From Streptomyces sp. BV286 (GTDB lineage: Bacteria > Actinomycetota > Actinomycetes > Streptomycetales > Streptomycetaceae), in assembly GCF_019090165.1 (NCBI RefSeq), contig NZ_JAHRIB010000156.1, positions 1 to 64,000 on the forward strand: DNA of 64,000 nucleotides, read 5' to 3'. Below the pieces are notes generated by a model. That model saw nothing but the letters and a program-made list of their open reading frames with translations, ran no database searches and had not been told where the DNA came from. A program made the position numbers and the translations under genes. Positions 50,334 to 61,343 of this stretch are shown one piece after another (position 1 is the stretch's first letter; each line of letters begins with the position of its first letter).

Positions 50334-53186
50334 TCAGTCGCCCCGCTGCTGCCCCGCGGCCAGTCGTACGATGTCGACCCGGGAGCGGATCCCCAGCTTC
50401 CGGTAGACGCGGGTGAGCGTCGCCTCGACCGTCTTCACGCTGATGTACAGGCGCGCGGCGATCTCGCGGTTCGTGGCGCCCTCCAGGACGAGCGCCGCGA
50501 CCTGACGCTCCGTCGAGGCGAGCCGGTCCAGGTGCGGCAGCACGGACTCGGGAACGGCCGGAGCGGCGGTGGCCGGAGCGGCGGTGGCCAGGGCCACCGC
50601 GTCCAGCTGCCGAAGCCAGGGCACCGCCTTGCAGCGGCGGAACAGCCGCGCCGCCTCGTCGTACGAGCCCCGCCCCGACTGCTCGGCGCGCAGCCGGGCC
50701 AGCGCGAGGGCGGCCCGCGCCTCCTCCAGCCCGTAGCCGAGCTGCGCCAGCCGGTCCTGCGCCGAGGTCAACTGCTCCGCGGCCGCCTCGTGATGGCCTG
50801 CCGCGGCCTTCACGAGGGCCTCGGCCCGGTCCAGCACGGCCAGGACGCTCGCCCGCCGCAGCCGGACCGCATGCTCGCGCGTGGCGGTGATGACGTCCTG
50901 CGCCTCCGCGGGCTCGCCGATGAGGACGAGCGCCTCGGCGAGATCGCCGTGCCAGCGTCCGCGTGCGGGATCGAGGATGCCGATGCCCTGCTCCAACTCC
51001 CGTGCCCTGCGCAGGGACTCGACCGTCCCGGCGGCGTCCCCCGCCACCAGCCGGGCATGCCCCAGCGCGCCCAGGGCCCGGGAGAGGTAGATCAGGTCGC
51101 CGTCGTCCTCGGCACGGCGCACCGCGTCCGCGGCCAGCGCGAGCGCCCGGTGCACGTCGCCGCCCGCGGCCTCGGCGAACGAGGTGAACATGTTGCCCGC
51201 GGCCTCGCCGATGCCGGTGTCCCGGGCGAGCCGCAGACTCTCGTGGGCGAGGTCGAGCGCCCGGCCGCAGTGCCCGGAGCGCAGCTCGGTCTCGGCGAGC
51301 CCGCGCAGGAAGTGCACCTCGCTCTCGACGATGCCGCGTCGGCGCACCTCGCCGAGCAGCCGGGTGATCGTGGCCCGGGCGTCGGTGAGCTGGTCGCTCA
51401 TGATGAGCCAGCGGAAGCGGGTGGCGCCCGCGCCGTTGTGGTCGCAGGCCACCCGCAGGTCCTGCGGTTCCGCGAGGGCCTTCACGAGTGTCGCCGGGGC
51501 CGCCGGATGGCCCATCAGGGTCTCCATCTGGGCCTGGAAGGACAGGGCGAGCAGCTCGGTGCTCCGGTCACCCGCGGTGGCGGCGAGCCGTGCCGCATGG
51601 GCGGCCTCCTCGCGGCCCTTGGCCATCTCTCCCTCCACCAGCAGTGCCCGCCAGGCCAGTTGGTAGCGGACCAGCGCGAGCAGCCGCGGATCGTCGCCCG
51701 CGTCCGCCAGAGCCTGCGGGAACACCGCCTCGACGTCGGCCATCGCCTGCCCGGCCGAGTCGATCACGACCATCCAGGCCCGTACCCGGACGGCCGCGTC
51801 CGTCGCCCGGTCCAGGACGTCCCGGGCCACCTCACGGGCCAGGTCGATCTGGCCCGAGGTCAGCGCGTCCTCGGCGGACCGCAGCCGGCGTTCGTCCGCG
51901 CCGGGCCGGCCGTCCGCCGGGGTGTGCCGGGCGGCGAGCAGCCCGAGCTGGGCCGCCACCGAGGGGGCGCCGCGGTCCCGGGCCAGTGCCGCCGCCTCGG
52001 AGAGACGGGCGGCGACCTCCTCGTCGGTTCCGGTGGTGGCCAGCGCGAGATGCCGGGCCCGCTCGATCGGATCGGAGGCGGCCGTGGACAGCGCCGCGTG
52101 CGCGGCCCGCCGCTCCTGGGGTGCCGCCTGCGCGTACAGCGCGGCGGAGACGAGCGGATGCGCGAAACGCACCGGCCCCTCCTGGCCGTCCGGCCCGTGG
52201 CCGTCCGGGCCCTGGGCCGCCACGAGTCCGAGCGAGGCCGCGAGGGCGATCTCCGACTCCACGTTCGTACGGCCGGCGGCCGCCAGCAGTGCCTGGGTGG
52301 GGCGGGCTCCCGCGCTCGCCACGAGAAGAGTCCGGCGGGCTTCGGCGGACAGCAGGTCCAGGCGGCTGAGCACGAGGGCGCGCAGCGAGGTGGGCACGGG
52401 CAGCGGCTCGCCGGGCCGGTGCGGCGTCGTGCTCTCGGCCAGCGCGCGGCCGAGCTCCAGCGCGAACAGCGGGTTGCCGCCGCTGGTGTGGTGGATGTCC
52501 CGCAGGGTCGAGCGGCGCAGGCCCGTGTGGCCGCGGGCGATGAGCAGCTCGGCGATCTGCGGACGGGACAGCGGGGTCAGCCGCAGGGCCAGCGTCTCCG
52601 GCGGATACGCGCGTAGATACGGGTCGTGCTCCTGTTCCTTCGGTTCGGTGCCGGTACGCACCGCGCCGAGCATCCGTACCGGCATTCCGCCGAGGCGACG
52701 GGCGGCGAACCCGAGCAGTTCGGCGCTGGGCGCGTCGAGCCACTGCAGGTCGTCGGCGACGAGGAGCACCGGCCCCTTGGCCGCCAGGGCGCGCAGCACC
52801 GACAGCACGGCGAGCCGCAGCGCCAGGCCGTCCTGGTGCAGGGACGATTCGGCGCGGCCGGTGAGGGCCGCTTCGAGAGCGGCCTGCTGCGGGGCGGGCA
52901 GGGCGTCGGCGACCTCGTCGGCGACCAGGCCGAGCAGATCGACCAGGGCCAGGAACGGGAGATGGGATTCCGACTCGGTGGCGGAGCAGCGCAACACAGT
53001 CCGGGCCGATTCGGCGTATTCCGCAGCCATTGCCCGCAGGACGGTCGACTTTCCTATTCCGGGCGGACCGTGCAAGAGGAGGCTGCCGCCTCGCGAGAGC
53101 TGCTCGCGTGCTCGTCCCAGCAGCTCGTCCCGCCCGACGACCTGCTCGGAAAGGGGTCTGACAGGCTCCTCGAAATCCCGTCGCAC
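50334..53186 (-). CDS. LAL-type LuxR-family regulator (ATP-binding)
   Basis: About 950 residues, the usual size for large ATP-binding LuxR regulators. Walker A GPPGIGKST at about residues 40-48 and Walker B VLLVADDLQWLD near 140, then an NTPase arm, a long helical TPR-like region (about 350-860) and a C-terminal LuxR HTH (LASTERQVAALVLEGATNREIAARLYISVKTVEATLTRVYRKLG). GTG 53186 is preferred since AGGGGAG lies eight bases upstream; ATG 53204 has no such site. An AT-rich TATTAT-containing region upstream (near 53225) may be its promoter. LAL proteins often activate nearby secondary metabolism or catabolic genes. Confidence 0.88.
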   Translation of the reverse strand: MRRDFEEPVRPLSEQVVGRDELLGRAREQLSRGGSLLLHGPPGIGKSTVLRAMAAEYAESARTVLRCSATESESHLPFLALVDLLGLVADEVADALPAPQQAALEAALTGRAESSLHQDGLALRLAVLSVLRALAAKGPVLLVADDLQWLDAPSAELLGFAARRLGGMPVRMLGAVRTGTEPKEQEHDPYLRAYPPETLALRLTPLSRPQIAELLIARGHTGLRRSTLRDIHHTSGGNPLFALELGRALAESTTPHRPGEPLPVPTSLRALVLSRLDLLSAEARRTLLVASAGARPTQALLAAAGRTNVESEIALAASLGLVAAQGPDGHGPDGQEGPVRFAHPLVSAALYAQAAPQERRAAHAALSTAASDPIERARHLALATTGTDEEVAARLSEAAALARDRGAPSVAAQLGLLAARHTPADGRPGADERRLRSAEDALTSGQIDLAREVARDVLDRATDAAVRVRAWMVVIDSAGQAMADVEAVFPQALADAGDDPRLLALVRYQLAWRALLVEGEMAKGREEAAHAARLAATAGDRSTELLALSFQAQMETLMGHPAAPATLVKALAEPQDLRVACDHNGAGATRFRWLIMSDQLTDARATITRLLGEVRRRGIVESEVHFLRGLAETELRSGHCGRALDLAHESLRLARDTGIGEAAGNMFTSFAEAAGGDVHRALALAADAVRRAEDDGDLIYLSRALGALGHARLVAGDAAGTVESLRRARELEQGIGILDPARGRWHGDLAEALVLIGEPAEAQDVITATREHAVRLRRASVLAVLDRAEALVKAAAGHHEAAAEQLTSAQDRLAQLGYGLEEARAALALARLRAEQSGRGSYDEAARLFRRCKAVPWLRQLDAVALATAAPATAAPAVPESVLPHLDRLASTERQVAALVLEGATNREIAARLYISVKTVEATLTRVYRKLGIRSRVDIVRLAAGQQRGD

Positions 53187-53340
53187 GCGCACCGCTCCCC
53201 TCATGTCGTGTTCGGATCAATATTATGCAAAGAGCTTCTGAATTTCGGGGGGTTGCGCCGTGAGGGAAATAACAGAGATTCGGCATACGGGATTTCAGGC
53301 TGCCTGTGCATGTATACCCGGCGCGGGGAGGTACGGACCT

Positions 53341-54210
53341 TCACGGCAGCAACCCCGCCGTCCGCGCCGCCACCACGGCCTCCAGCCGGGTGTGCGCGCC
53401 CAGCTTGCGCATCGCGGACCGTAGATAGGCCTTGACCGTCTCGGAACGCAGCCCGAGCCGTTCCCCGGCGCCCGCGTTGGTCGTACCGGCAGCCACGCAG
53501 GTGAGAACGTCCAGCTCACGAGGGGTGAGGCGGACCTCCGGGGCCGACGGCGTCCGACCGGGTGAGGCAGCCAGCGTCTCGCAGACCGAGAGAAGCTCGG
53601 CCCGCAGGACGGGGTCCACGAGGCGCGGGGCCAGCGCGCGCAGCGCCCCGTGCGCCTCCCGGAGCCGCTCCCACGCCGCGCCCTCCGCCCCTCGGGGCCC
53701 CACCGGCCCCCCGGCGACCCCGCCTTCCGGCATGCGCGCCGCCGCCAGCAGTCCGTACGCCTCGTCCCGCACGACCAGCGACTGCTCCACGTCCCGCGCC
53801 GCCTCCACCGCCGCGGCCAGCGTCCGGTCGCCCAGCGGCTGGGCCGTGCGCAGGGCGCCGTACAGGACACCGCGCACCCGGCGGCGCACGACGACCGGCA
53901 CGGCGAGGACGGACCGCAGCCCCTCCGCGGCCACCGCGGAGTCGTACTCGTGGCTGATCCGACGCGAGGAGGAGTAGTCCGTGACGGCGCACGGCCGGGC
54001 CAGGGCGACCGCCTTGCCGCCCAGGCCGTTGCCCGAGGACACCGCGAGCGCGCTCAGGGCCGCCGTCGCCGTGCCGTTCAGCTCGCTGATCCGCACCTGC
54101 CCGCGGCCCGGCTCCACCAGGCCGCCGAAGGCGACGGGCAGCCCCGTCGCCCGGCGCAGGCGCATCAGCGCGCCGCGCAGTTCCACCGCTTCGGTCACGC
54201 CAGCCGCCAC
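53341..54210 (-). CDS. GAF-domain LuxR-family regulator
   Basis: 289 residues: an N-terminal GAF sensor (GALMRLRRATGLPVAFGGLV through VLAVPVVVRRRVRGVLYGALR, 10-130), a helical linker, and a C-terminal LuxR HTH (LTPRELDVLTCVAAGTTNAGAGERLGLRSETVKAYLRSAMRKL). Same type as regulators of aromatic acid or acyl-CoA catabolism genes in actinobacteria. Divergent from the two acyl-CoA synthetase genes, which makes it their likely regulator. Start GTG 54210 with AGGGACGAG upstream. Confidence 0.85.
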   Translation of the reverse strand: MAAGVTEAVELRGALMRLRRATGLPVAFGGLVEPGRGQVRISELNGTATAALSALAVSSGNGLGGKAVALARPCAVTDYSSSRRISHEYDSAVAAEGLRSVLAVPVVVRRRVRGVLYGALRTAQPLGDRTLAAAVEAARDVEQSLVVRDEAYGLLAAARMPEGGVAGGPVGPRGAEGAAWERLREAHGALRALAPRLVDPVLRAELLSVCETLAASPGRTPSAPEVRLTPRELDVLTCVAAGTTNAGAGERLGLRSETVKAYLRSAMRKLGAHTRLEAVVAARTAGLLP

Positions 54211-54323
54211 GTGCTCGTCCCTTCGCCGCTGCGCACCCCCCGTTCGGGGGTAGTGAGACCCGCATCACGGATTACACGATGTGAAGGAGCCGCCCGGCAA
54301 TGGTCCGGGTCCGAGGAGGACAG

Positions 54324-56009
54324 ATGACTACGCCGCCGACGACGCCGACGGAGCGCTTCCGCAGCGCGCGGGACTTCCTGCTGGAACACCGCGAGGACTA
54401 CGCCACGGCCTGCGCGGGCTTCTCCTGGCCCCGCCCGGAACACTTCAACTGGGCACTCGAATGGTTCGACACCATCGCGGACGGCAACGGCCGGACCGCG
54501 CTGCACATCGTCGAGGAGGACGGCAGCGAGACCAGGCTGTCCTTCGAGGAGCTGTCCGCGCTCTCCGGCCGGGCCGCGGGATGGCTGCGCGGGCTGGGCG
54601 TGCGTGCCGGGGACCGGATCCTGGTCATGCTGGGGAACCAGGCCGAGCTGTGGGTGACGGCGCTCGCCGCGATGAAGCTGCGCGCCGTCGTCATCCCCGC
54701 CACGCCGCTGCTGGGCCCGGCCGACCTGCGTGACCGCGTCGAACGGGGCCGGGTCCGCCACGTGATCGTGCGCGCCGAGGACACCGGCAAGTTCGACGAG
54801 GTGCCCGGCGCCTACACGCGCGTCGTGGTCGGCGGCGAGCAGCCGGGCTGGCATCCCTACGAGGACGTCCACCGCCACGACCCCGGGCCCTTCAGGCCGG
54901 ACGGCCCGACCCGCGCCGACGACCCCCTGATGCTCTACTTCACCTCGGGCACCACCGCCCGCCCCAAACTCGTCGAGCACACCCATGTGTCCTACCCCGT
55001 CGGCCATTTGGCGACCATGTACTGGATCGGCCTCAAGCCCGGGGACGTGCACCTGAACATCTCCTCGCCCGGCTGGGCCAAGCACGCCTGGTCGAACCTC
55101 TTCGCCCCCTGGAACGCGGAGGCGACCGTCTTCCTCCACAACTACACGCGCTTCGACCCGGGCCGGCTGATGGCGGAGATGGACCGCGCGGGCGTGACGA
55201 CCTTCTGTGCTCCTCCCACCGTCTGGCGCATGCTCATCCAGTCCGACCTCGGCCGGCTGCGTACGCCGCCGCGGGAGGCCGTCGCCGCCGGTGAGCCGCT
55301 CAACCCCGAGGTCATCGAGCAGGTGCGCAGGGCGTGGGGCGTCACCGTCAGGGACGGCTTCGGGCAGACCGAGACGGCCGTGCAGGTCTCCAACAGCCCC
55401 GGCCAGCCACTGAAGACGGGGTCGATGGGACGGCCGAGCCCGGGCTTCGAGGTCGTGCTGCTCGACCCGGTGTCGGGCGCGCCGGGCGCCGCCGAGGGCG
55501 AGATCGCGCTCGACCTGTCCGCGCGGCCCGTGGGCGTGATGACCGGCTATCACGGCGACCCGGACCGCACGGCCGAGGCCATGGCGGGCGGCTACTACCG
55601 CACCGGGGACATCGGCTCGCGCGACGCGGACGGTTACCTCACGTACGTGGGGCGGGCCGACGACGTCTTCAAGGCCTCCGACTACAAGATCTCGCCGTTC
55701 GAGCTGGAGAGCGCGCTCCTGGAGCACGAGGCGGTCGCGGAGGCCGCCGTCGTGCCCGCGCCGGACGAGCTGCGGCTCGCGGTCCCGAAGGCGTACATCG
55801 TGCTGGCGGACGGCTGGGAGCCGGGACCCGACACCGCGAAGGTGCTCTTCGAGCACGCGCGCACGGTCCTCGCCCCGTACAAGCGGGTCCGCAGACTGGA
55901 GTTCGGCGAACTGCCCAAGACCGTGTCCGGGAAGATCCGGCGGATCGAGCTGCGCGAGGCCACGGCCGCAGGCTCGGACGCGGAGTACCGCGAGGAGGAC
56001 TTCCGGTGA
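54324..56009 (+). CDS. Acyl-CoA synthetase (AMP-binding, medium-chain/benzoate type)
   Basis: 561 residues. Adenylate-forming fold: A3 loop YFTSGTTARPK near 205, A5 GFGQTET near 350, A7 YRTGDIG near 425, A8 YVGRADDVFKASDYKISP near 440 and A10 PKTVSGKIRR with the catalytic Lys near 537. The N-terminus (FNWALEWFDTIAD) and the AR-PKL variation in the P-loop are typical of the medium-chain/benzoate group. Activates a carboxylic acid to its CoA ester. GAGGAGGA precedes ATG; overlaps the next gene as GTGA. Confidence 0.9.
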   Translation: MTTPPTTPTERFRSARDFLLEHREDYATACAGFSWPRPEHFNWALEWFDTIADGNGRTALHIVEEDGSETRLSFEELSALSGRAAGWLRGLGVRAGDRILVMLGNQAELWVTALAAMKLRAVVIPATPLLGPADLRDRVERGRVRHVIVRAEDTGKFDEVPGAYTRVVVGGEQPGWHPYEDVHRHDPGPFRPDGPTRADDPLMLYFTSGTTARPKLVEHTHVSYPVGHLATMYWIGLKPGDVHLNISSPGWAKHAWSNLFAPWNAEATVFLHNYTRFDPGRLMAEMDRAGVTTFCAPPTVWRMLIQSDLGRLRTPPREAVAAGEPLNPEVIEQVRRAWGVTVRDGFGQTETAVQVSNSPGQPLKTGSMGRPSPGFEVVLLDPVSGAPGAAEGEIALDLSARPVGVMTGYHGDPDRTAEAMAGGYYRTGDIGSRDADGYLTYVGRADDVFKASDYKISPFELESALLEHEAVAEAAVVPAPDELRLAVPKAYIVLADGWEPGPDTAKVLFEHARTVLAPYKRVRRLEFGELPKTVSGKIRRIELREATAAGSDAEYREEDFR

Positions 56010-57634
56010 GTGACCTGTCGTACGCGCACGGAACGAGCGGCACGCCGCTGGCCGGCGCCACCATCGGCGCCGACCTGGACCGGGCGGTCGCGGCCTGGCC
56101 GGAACGGGAAGTACTCGTCGACGTGCCGTCCGGGCGCCGCTGGACGTACGCCCGCTTCTGCGCGGACGTCGACCGGCTGGCCCGCGCGCTGCTCGCGAGC
56201 GGAGTGGCCAAGGGCGACCGGGTGGGCATCTGGGCCGTCAACTGCCCCGAGTGGGTCCTCGTCCAGTACGCCACCGCCCGCATCGGCGCGATCATGGTGA
56301 ACATCAACCCGGCGTACCGCACCCACGAGGTCCAGTACGTCCTCAGGCAGGCCGGGATCTCCCTGCTCTTCGCCTCCCTCCGTCACAAGTCGAGCGACTA
56401 CCGGGCGATGGTCGGTCAAGTGCGGGGCAACTGCCCAGAGTTGCGGGAGGCCGTGTACTTCGAGGATCCGAGCTGGGACGCGCTGGTCGGGCGCGGGACA
56501 CCCGAGCTGCAACAGGAACTCCTGGCGCGTGCCGGTGAACTGTCCTGCGACGACCCGATCAACATCCAGTACACGTCGGGCACGACGGGCTTCCCCAAGG
56601 GAGCGACGCTCTCCCACCACAACATCCTCAACAACGGGTATTTCGTGGGGGAGTCGATCGCCTACACCGAGCAGGACCGGATCTGTGTCCCCGTGCCCTT
56701 CTACCACTGCTTCGGCATGGTGATGGGCAACCTCGCCGCCACCTCGCACGGCGCGTGCATCGTCGTCCCGGCGCCGTCCTTCGATCCCACGGCCACGCTC
56801 CGCGCGGTCCAGGAGGAGGGCTGCACCTCGCTGTACGGCGTCCCGACGATGTTCATCGCGGAGCTGAACCTCCCGGACTTCGCGGCGTACGACCTGTCCT
56901 CCCTGCGGACCGGCATCATGGCGGGCTCGCCCTGCCCGGTCGAGGTGATGAAGCGGGTGGTCTCCGAGATGCACATGGCCGAGGTGTCCATCTGCTACGG
57001 CATGACCGAGACCTCGCCGGTGTCCCTCCAGACGCGCCGCGACGACGACCTGGAGCACCGCACCGGCACGGTCGGGCGCGTCCTGCCGCACATCGAGGTC
57101 AAGGTCGTCGACCCCGCGACCGGGGTGACCCTGCCGCGCGGCTCGGCGGGCGAACTGTGCACCCGGGGCTACAGCGTGATGCTCGGCTACTGGGACGAGC
57201 CCGCGAAGACCGCCGAGGCCGTCGACCCGGGGCGGTGGATGCACACCGGTGACCTGGCGGTGATGCTCGACGACGGATACGTACAGATCGTCGGCCGCAT
57301 CAAGGACATGATCATCCGGGGTGGCGAGAACATCTACCCGCGCGAGATCGAGGAGTTCCTGTACGCGCATCCGAAGATCGCCGACGTGCAGGTGGTGGGC
57401 GTGGCGCATGAGCGGTACGGCGAGGAGGTCCTCGCCTGTGTCATCCCGCGCGACCCCGGTGACCCGCCGACGCTGGAGGAGCTGCGGGCCTTCTGCGAGG
57501 GCCGGCTGGCGCACTACAAGGTGCCCAGCCGGCTGCGGATCATGGAGTCCTTCCCGATGACGGTGTCCGGGAAGGTGCGGAAGATCGAACTGCGGGAGAA
57601 GTTCGCGGACGCGGACGTCCGCGGCACCCCCTAG
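56006..57634 (+). CDS. Acyl-CoA synthetase (AMP-binding, FadD-like)
   Basis: 542 residues. YTSGTTGFPKGATLSHHN near 187, YGMTETSPVS near 330, MHTGDLAVMLDDGYVQIVGR near 411-430 and MTVSGKVRK with Lys near 522 define a fatty/aromatic acyl-CoA ligase similar to the FadD3/malonyl-like branch annotated as fatty-acyl-CoA synthase. GTG 56006 is embedded in the upstream stop (GTGA) with GAGGAGGAC just before it. Two ligases translated together suggest stepwise activation of related acids, or different chain lengths. Confidence 0.9.
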   Translation: MSDLSYAHGTSGTPLAGATIGADLDRAVAAWPEREVLVDVPSGRRWTYARFCADVDRLARALLASGVAKGDRVGIWAVNCPEWVLVQYATARIGAIMVNINPAYRTHEVQYVLRQAGISLLFASLRHKSSDYRAMVGQVRGNCPELREAVYFEDPSWDALVGRGTPELQQELLARAGELSCDDPINIQYTSGTTGFPKGATLSHHNILNNGYFVGESIAYTEQDRICVPVPFYHCFGMVMGNLAATSHGACIVVPAPSFDPTATLRAVQEEGCTSLYGVPTMFIAELNLPDFAAYDLSSLRTGIMAGSPCPVEVMKRVVSEMHMAEVSICYGMTETSPVSLQTRRDDDLEHRTGTVGRVLPHIEVKVVDPATGVTLPRGSAGELCTRGYSVMLGYWDEPAKTAEAVDPGRWMHTGDLAVMLDDGYVQIVGRIKDMIIRGGENIYPREIEEFLYAHPKIADVQVVGVAHERYGEEVLACVIPRDPGDPPTLEELRAFCEGRLAHYKVPSRLRIMESFPMTVSGKVRKIELREKFADADVRGTP

Positions 57635-58164
57635 GGAGCAGTCCGCTGTCCGGCCGGCTCCGTGGCCCGGTGCATGCACACCCGGGGCCAGCGGTCGAGA
57701 CCGTGCCCGGCCTCCGCGGCCCGGATGCGCCGCAGTCCCGGCGTGAGTTCGGGTCCGGCCAGGACGCGGAAGCCGAGACGCTCGTAGTAGGGCGCGTTCC
57801 AGGGGACCTCCGCGAAGGTGGTCAGCGTGAGCGCGGCCAGGCCCTGTTCACGGGCGCGGTCGGCGGCGTACGCGATCAGGGTCCGGCCCACGCCCCGGTG
57901 TGCGGCGTCGGGGTGGACGGAGACCTGCTCGATGTGGAAGGCGCCGTCCACCGGTTCGCCGACCAGGTAGGCGACGGGCCCGCCGGTGGCGTCCTCGGCG
58001 ACCCAGGCGTGGCCCGCCTTCGTGAAGCGCTCCAGGACGTCGAGCGAGGGCGGTTCGTCGTCGGCGACCTCCGGCATGCCGAAGAGGCGGAAGGGTTCGC
58101 CCGCGGCGCGTTCGATGTCCTGGAGCACTGGAAGGTCGGCGGTAGTGGCCACTCTGACGGTCAT
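57631..58164 (-). CDS. GNAT-family N-acetyltransferase
   Basis: 177 residues. Core motif A VSVHPDAAHRGVGRTLIAYA (acetyl-CoA pyrophosphate loop R/Q-x-x-G-x-G/A near 95), and motif B-like TLTTFAEVPWNAPYYERLGFRVL. Substrate unknown. ATG 58164 chosen at the fold boundary (MTVRVATTADLPVLQDIE). Its stop shares three bases with the stop of the convergent acyl-CoA synthetase gene. Confidence 0.88.
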   Translation of the reverse strand: MTVRVATTADLPVLQDIERAAGEPFRLFGMPEVADDEPPSLDVLERFTKAGHAWVAEDATGGPVAYLVGEPVDGAFHIEQVSVHPDAAHRGVGRTLIAYAADRAREQGLAALTLTTFAEVPWNAPYYERLGFRVLAGPELTPGLRRIRAAEAGHGLDRWPRVCMHRATEPAGQRTAP

Positions 58165-58202
58165 GGGACCAAGTATGTGGCTGGCCGGGGGAGTTGGAGT
58201 GG

Positions 58203-59132
58203 TCAGGCGCCGGTCTCGACGAGTTCGTCGGCGAGGCTGTTCGCCGCCTGCGGGGTGCCTGTGAGGTCCAGTACGAACAGGGGGATGCCCAGCGAGTCGG
58301 CGCACGCGCGGGCGGCGTCCTCGTATCCGGCCAGCGAGAAGTAGACACAGCCCGCCGATTCCGTCATCGCCGTCAGCCAGAGGCACTCCACGTCCCGCAG
58401 GGAGGCCGGGCGCACGGTCGGATCCACCTGGGCGACGATCCCGCGGGCCGCGAGACCGATCCCGGAGGGCGGCCGCTGGTCGGCCCGCCGGATGTCCCGG
58501 TAGCCGAGCCAGCGCAGGTACAGCGCGGCGGCCGTCACCGCGTCGCGGGCCGTGCGGATGGTCACCGGCTGGAACGCGGGGCGGGGGGCCGGTTCGGTGC
58601 GGGGGAGCGGGATGGCCGCGGGGAGACGCCTGGGCCGGGGCTTCGGGGACTGGTGGCCCGCGCCCTCCCGTGCGGTTTCCGGGGCGTCGCCGGTCTCCGT
58701 GCCGTCGCCTTCTGCCCCGCCGCTCCCGCGGTCCGGGCCGCCCGATCCGTCCGTGGTGGAGGAGCGCGGCGCGTCATGGGCGGCCGGGACGTCCGTACCG
58801 CGGGCGCGGGGTGCGTCGGGAGCGGCCGGTCGCGCAGCCGGGTCCGGCCCCTCGGAGTGCCCGCCGGGCCCGGCCTCCGTCACCGGCACCCGCAGGACCG
58901 TCCCGCACGGACAGCCGACCTCTGGGCGGGGCCACTGGTCCTCGCGCCCGCAGGACACGCAGCGGATCGTCACCCAGCCCTCGTCCCAGGTGTGGTGGGT
59001 GACGGACTCGGCGCGGGCCTGCCGGTCGAGGACGGGCGCGACCGGCGCACCGCACGCACACGGATACGTCGGCGCCGCATAGACGTGCTCGCGCCGGCAG
59101 GCCGGACACCTCACCGGCACGCTCTCGGACAT
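58203..59132 (-). CDS. Twin zinc-ribbon protein with degenerate Mrr-like (PD-(D/E)XK) domain
   Basis: 309 residues from ATG 59132 (GGAGAGGG upstream). Two zinc ribbons with identical C-x2-C-x12-C-x-C spacing: C9/C12/C25/C27 and C58/C61/C74/C76. A disordered Pro/Gly/Asp/Arg stretch follows (about 85-185). The last 120 residues (ARDAVTAAALYLRWLGYRDI ... GIGLAARGIVAQVDPT ... GYEDAARACADSLGIPLFVL) follow the Mrr nuclease pattern. However, the Asp of the D-GVD motif and the Lys of Q-x-K (here AQVD, 234-237) are missing, so it is likely a DNA-binding or scaffold derivative. No methyltransferase partner nearby. Confidence 0.65.
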   Translation of the reverse strand: MSESVPVRCPACRREHVYAAPTYPCACGAPVAPVLDRQARAESVTHHTWDEGWVTIRCVSCGREDQWPRPEVGCPCGTVLRVPVTEAGPGGHSEGPDPAARPAAPDAPRARGTDVPAAHDAPRSSTTDGSGGPDRGSGGAEGDGTETGDAPETAREGAGHQSPKPRPRRLPAAIPLPRTEPAPRPAFQPVTIRTARDAVTAAALYLRWLGYRDIRRADQRPPSGIGLAARGIVAQVDPTVRPASLRDVECLWLTAMTESAGCVYFSLAGYEDAARACADSLGIPLFVLDLTGTPQAANSLADELVETGA

Positions 59133-59260
59133 GACCCTCTCCAGAACACCGTGACACCACATCGGGACAGCCCCTCCATCGTCCACCGGAACGCCACGCT
59201 CCGGCAGTGAATCGATCGGAAGTGCCGCAATCGCACCGCCTCCGGGTCCGTCGTCGACCC

Positions 59261-59289
59261 TTGACGCCCTCCCGCCTCCCACCTACATT
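59261..59289 (+). promoter_or_regulatory. Sigma-70-type promoter of gcl
   Basis: TTGACG (59261-59266), a 17-base spacer, TACATT (59284-59289): close to the HrdB consensus. Predicted transcription start near 59296, about 95 bp before the gcl start. Confidence 0.75.
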
Positions 59290-59312
59290 GCTTCCAGATA
59301 GTAGAAGTTAGT

Positions 59313-59327
59313 TTCCGTAATACGGAA
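59313..59327. promoter_or_regulatory. Perfect palindromic operator upstream of gcl
   Basis: TTCCGTAATACGGAA, a dyad with one central base, about 17 bases after the predicted transcription start: bound repressor would block elongation. A weaker CTTC...GAAG dyad lies just upstream. IclR-family AllR regulates gcl and hyi in S. coelicolor, so an AllR-like protein is the natural candidate. Confidence 0.75.
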
Positions 59328-59389
59328 TTTGAAGCTCTCCGCGGGGCGCGACGGGAGCCCGAATCCGACGGCCGAAGCAGGAGTACGCA

Positions 59390-61174
<1,785 letters not shown>

Positions 61175-61306
61175 CCCCGGATCGACCTGACCGGAAGACC
61201 CGACCTGACCTGACCTGACCTGAAGACCGGACGGGTCGTCCGAGCGGACCGGCCCGTGCGAGGTGAACAGCCGTCCGACGTCAGCTCGTCGGGCCCGCGG
61301 GGAAGC

Positions 61307-61343
61307 CGAGGCCCCCGTCCTGTGAACCAGGACGGGGGCCTCG
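61307..61343 (+). terminator. 16-bp perfect terminator of gcl
   Basis: 61307-61322 (CGAGGCCCCCGTCCTG) pairs perfectly with 61328-61343, loop TGAAC. Located 130 bases after the gcl stop. Confidence 0.88.

Noticed and set aside
58203..59132. Active type IV restriction enzyme (Mrr)
   Set aside because: The catalytic Asp and Lys positions are replaced, so only a degenerate Mrr-like fold is claimed.
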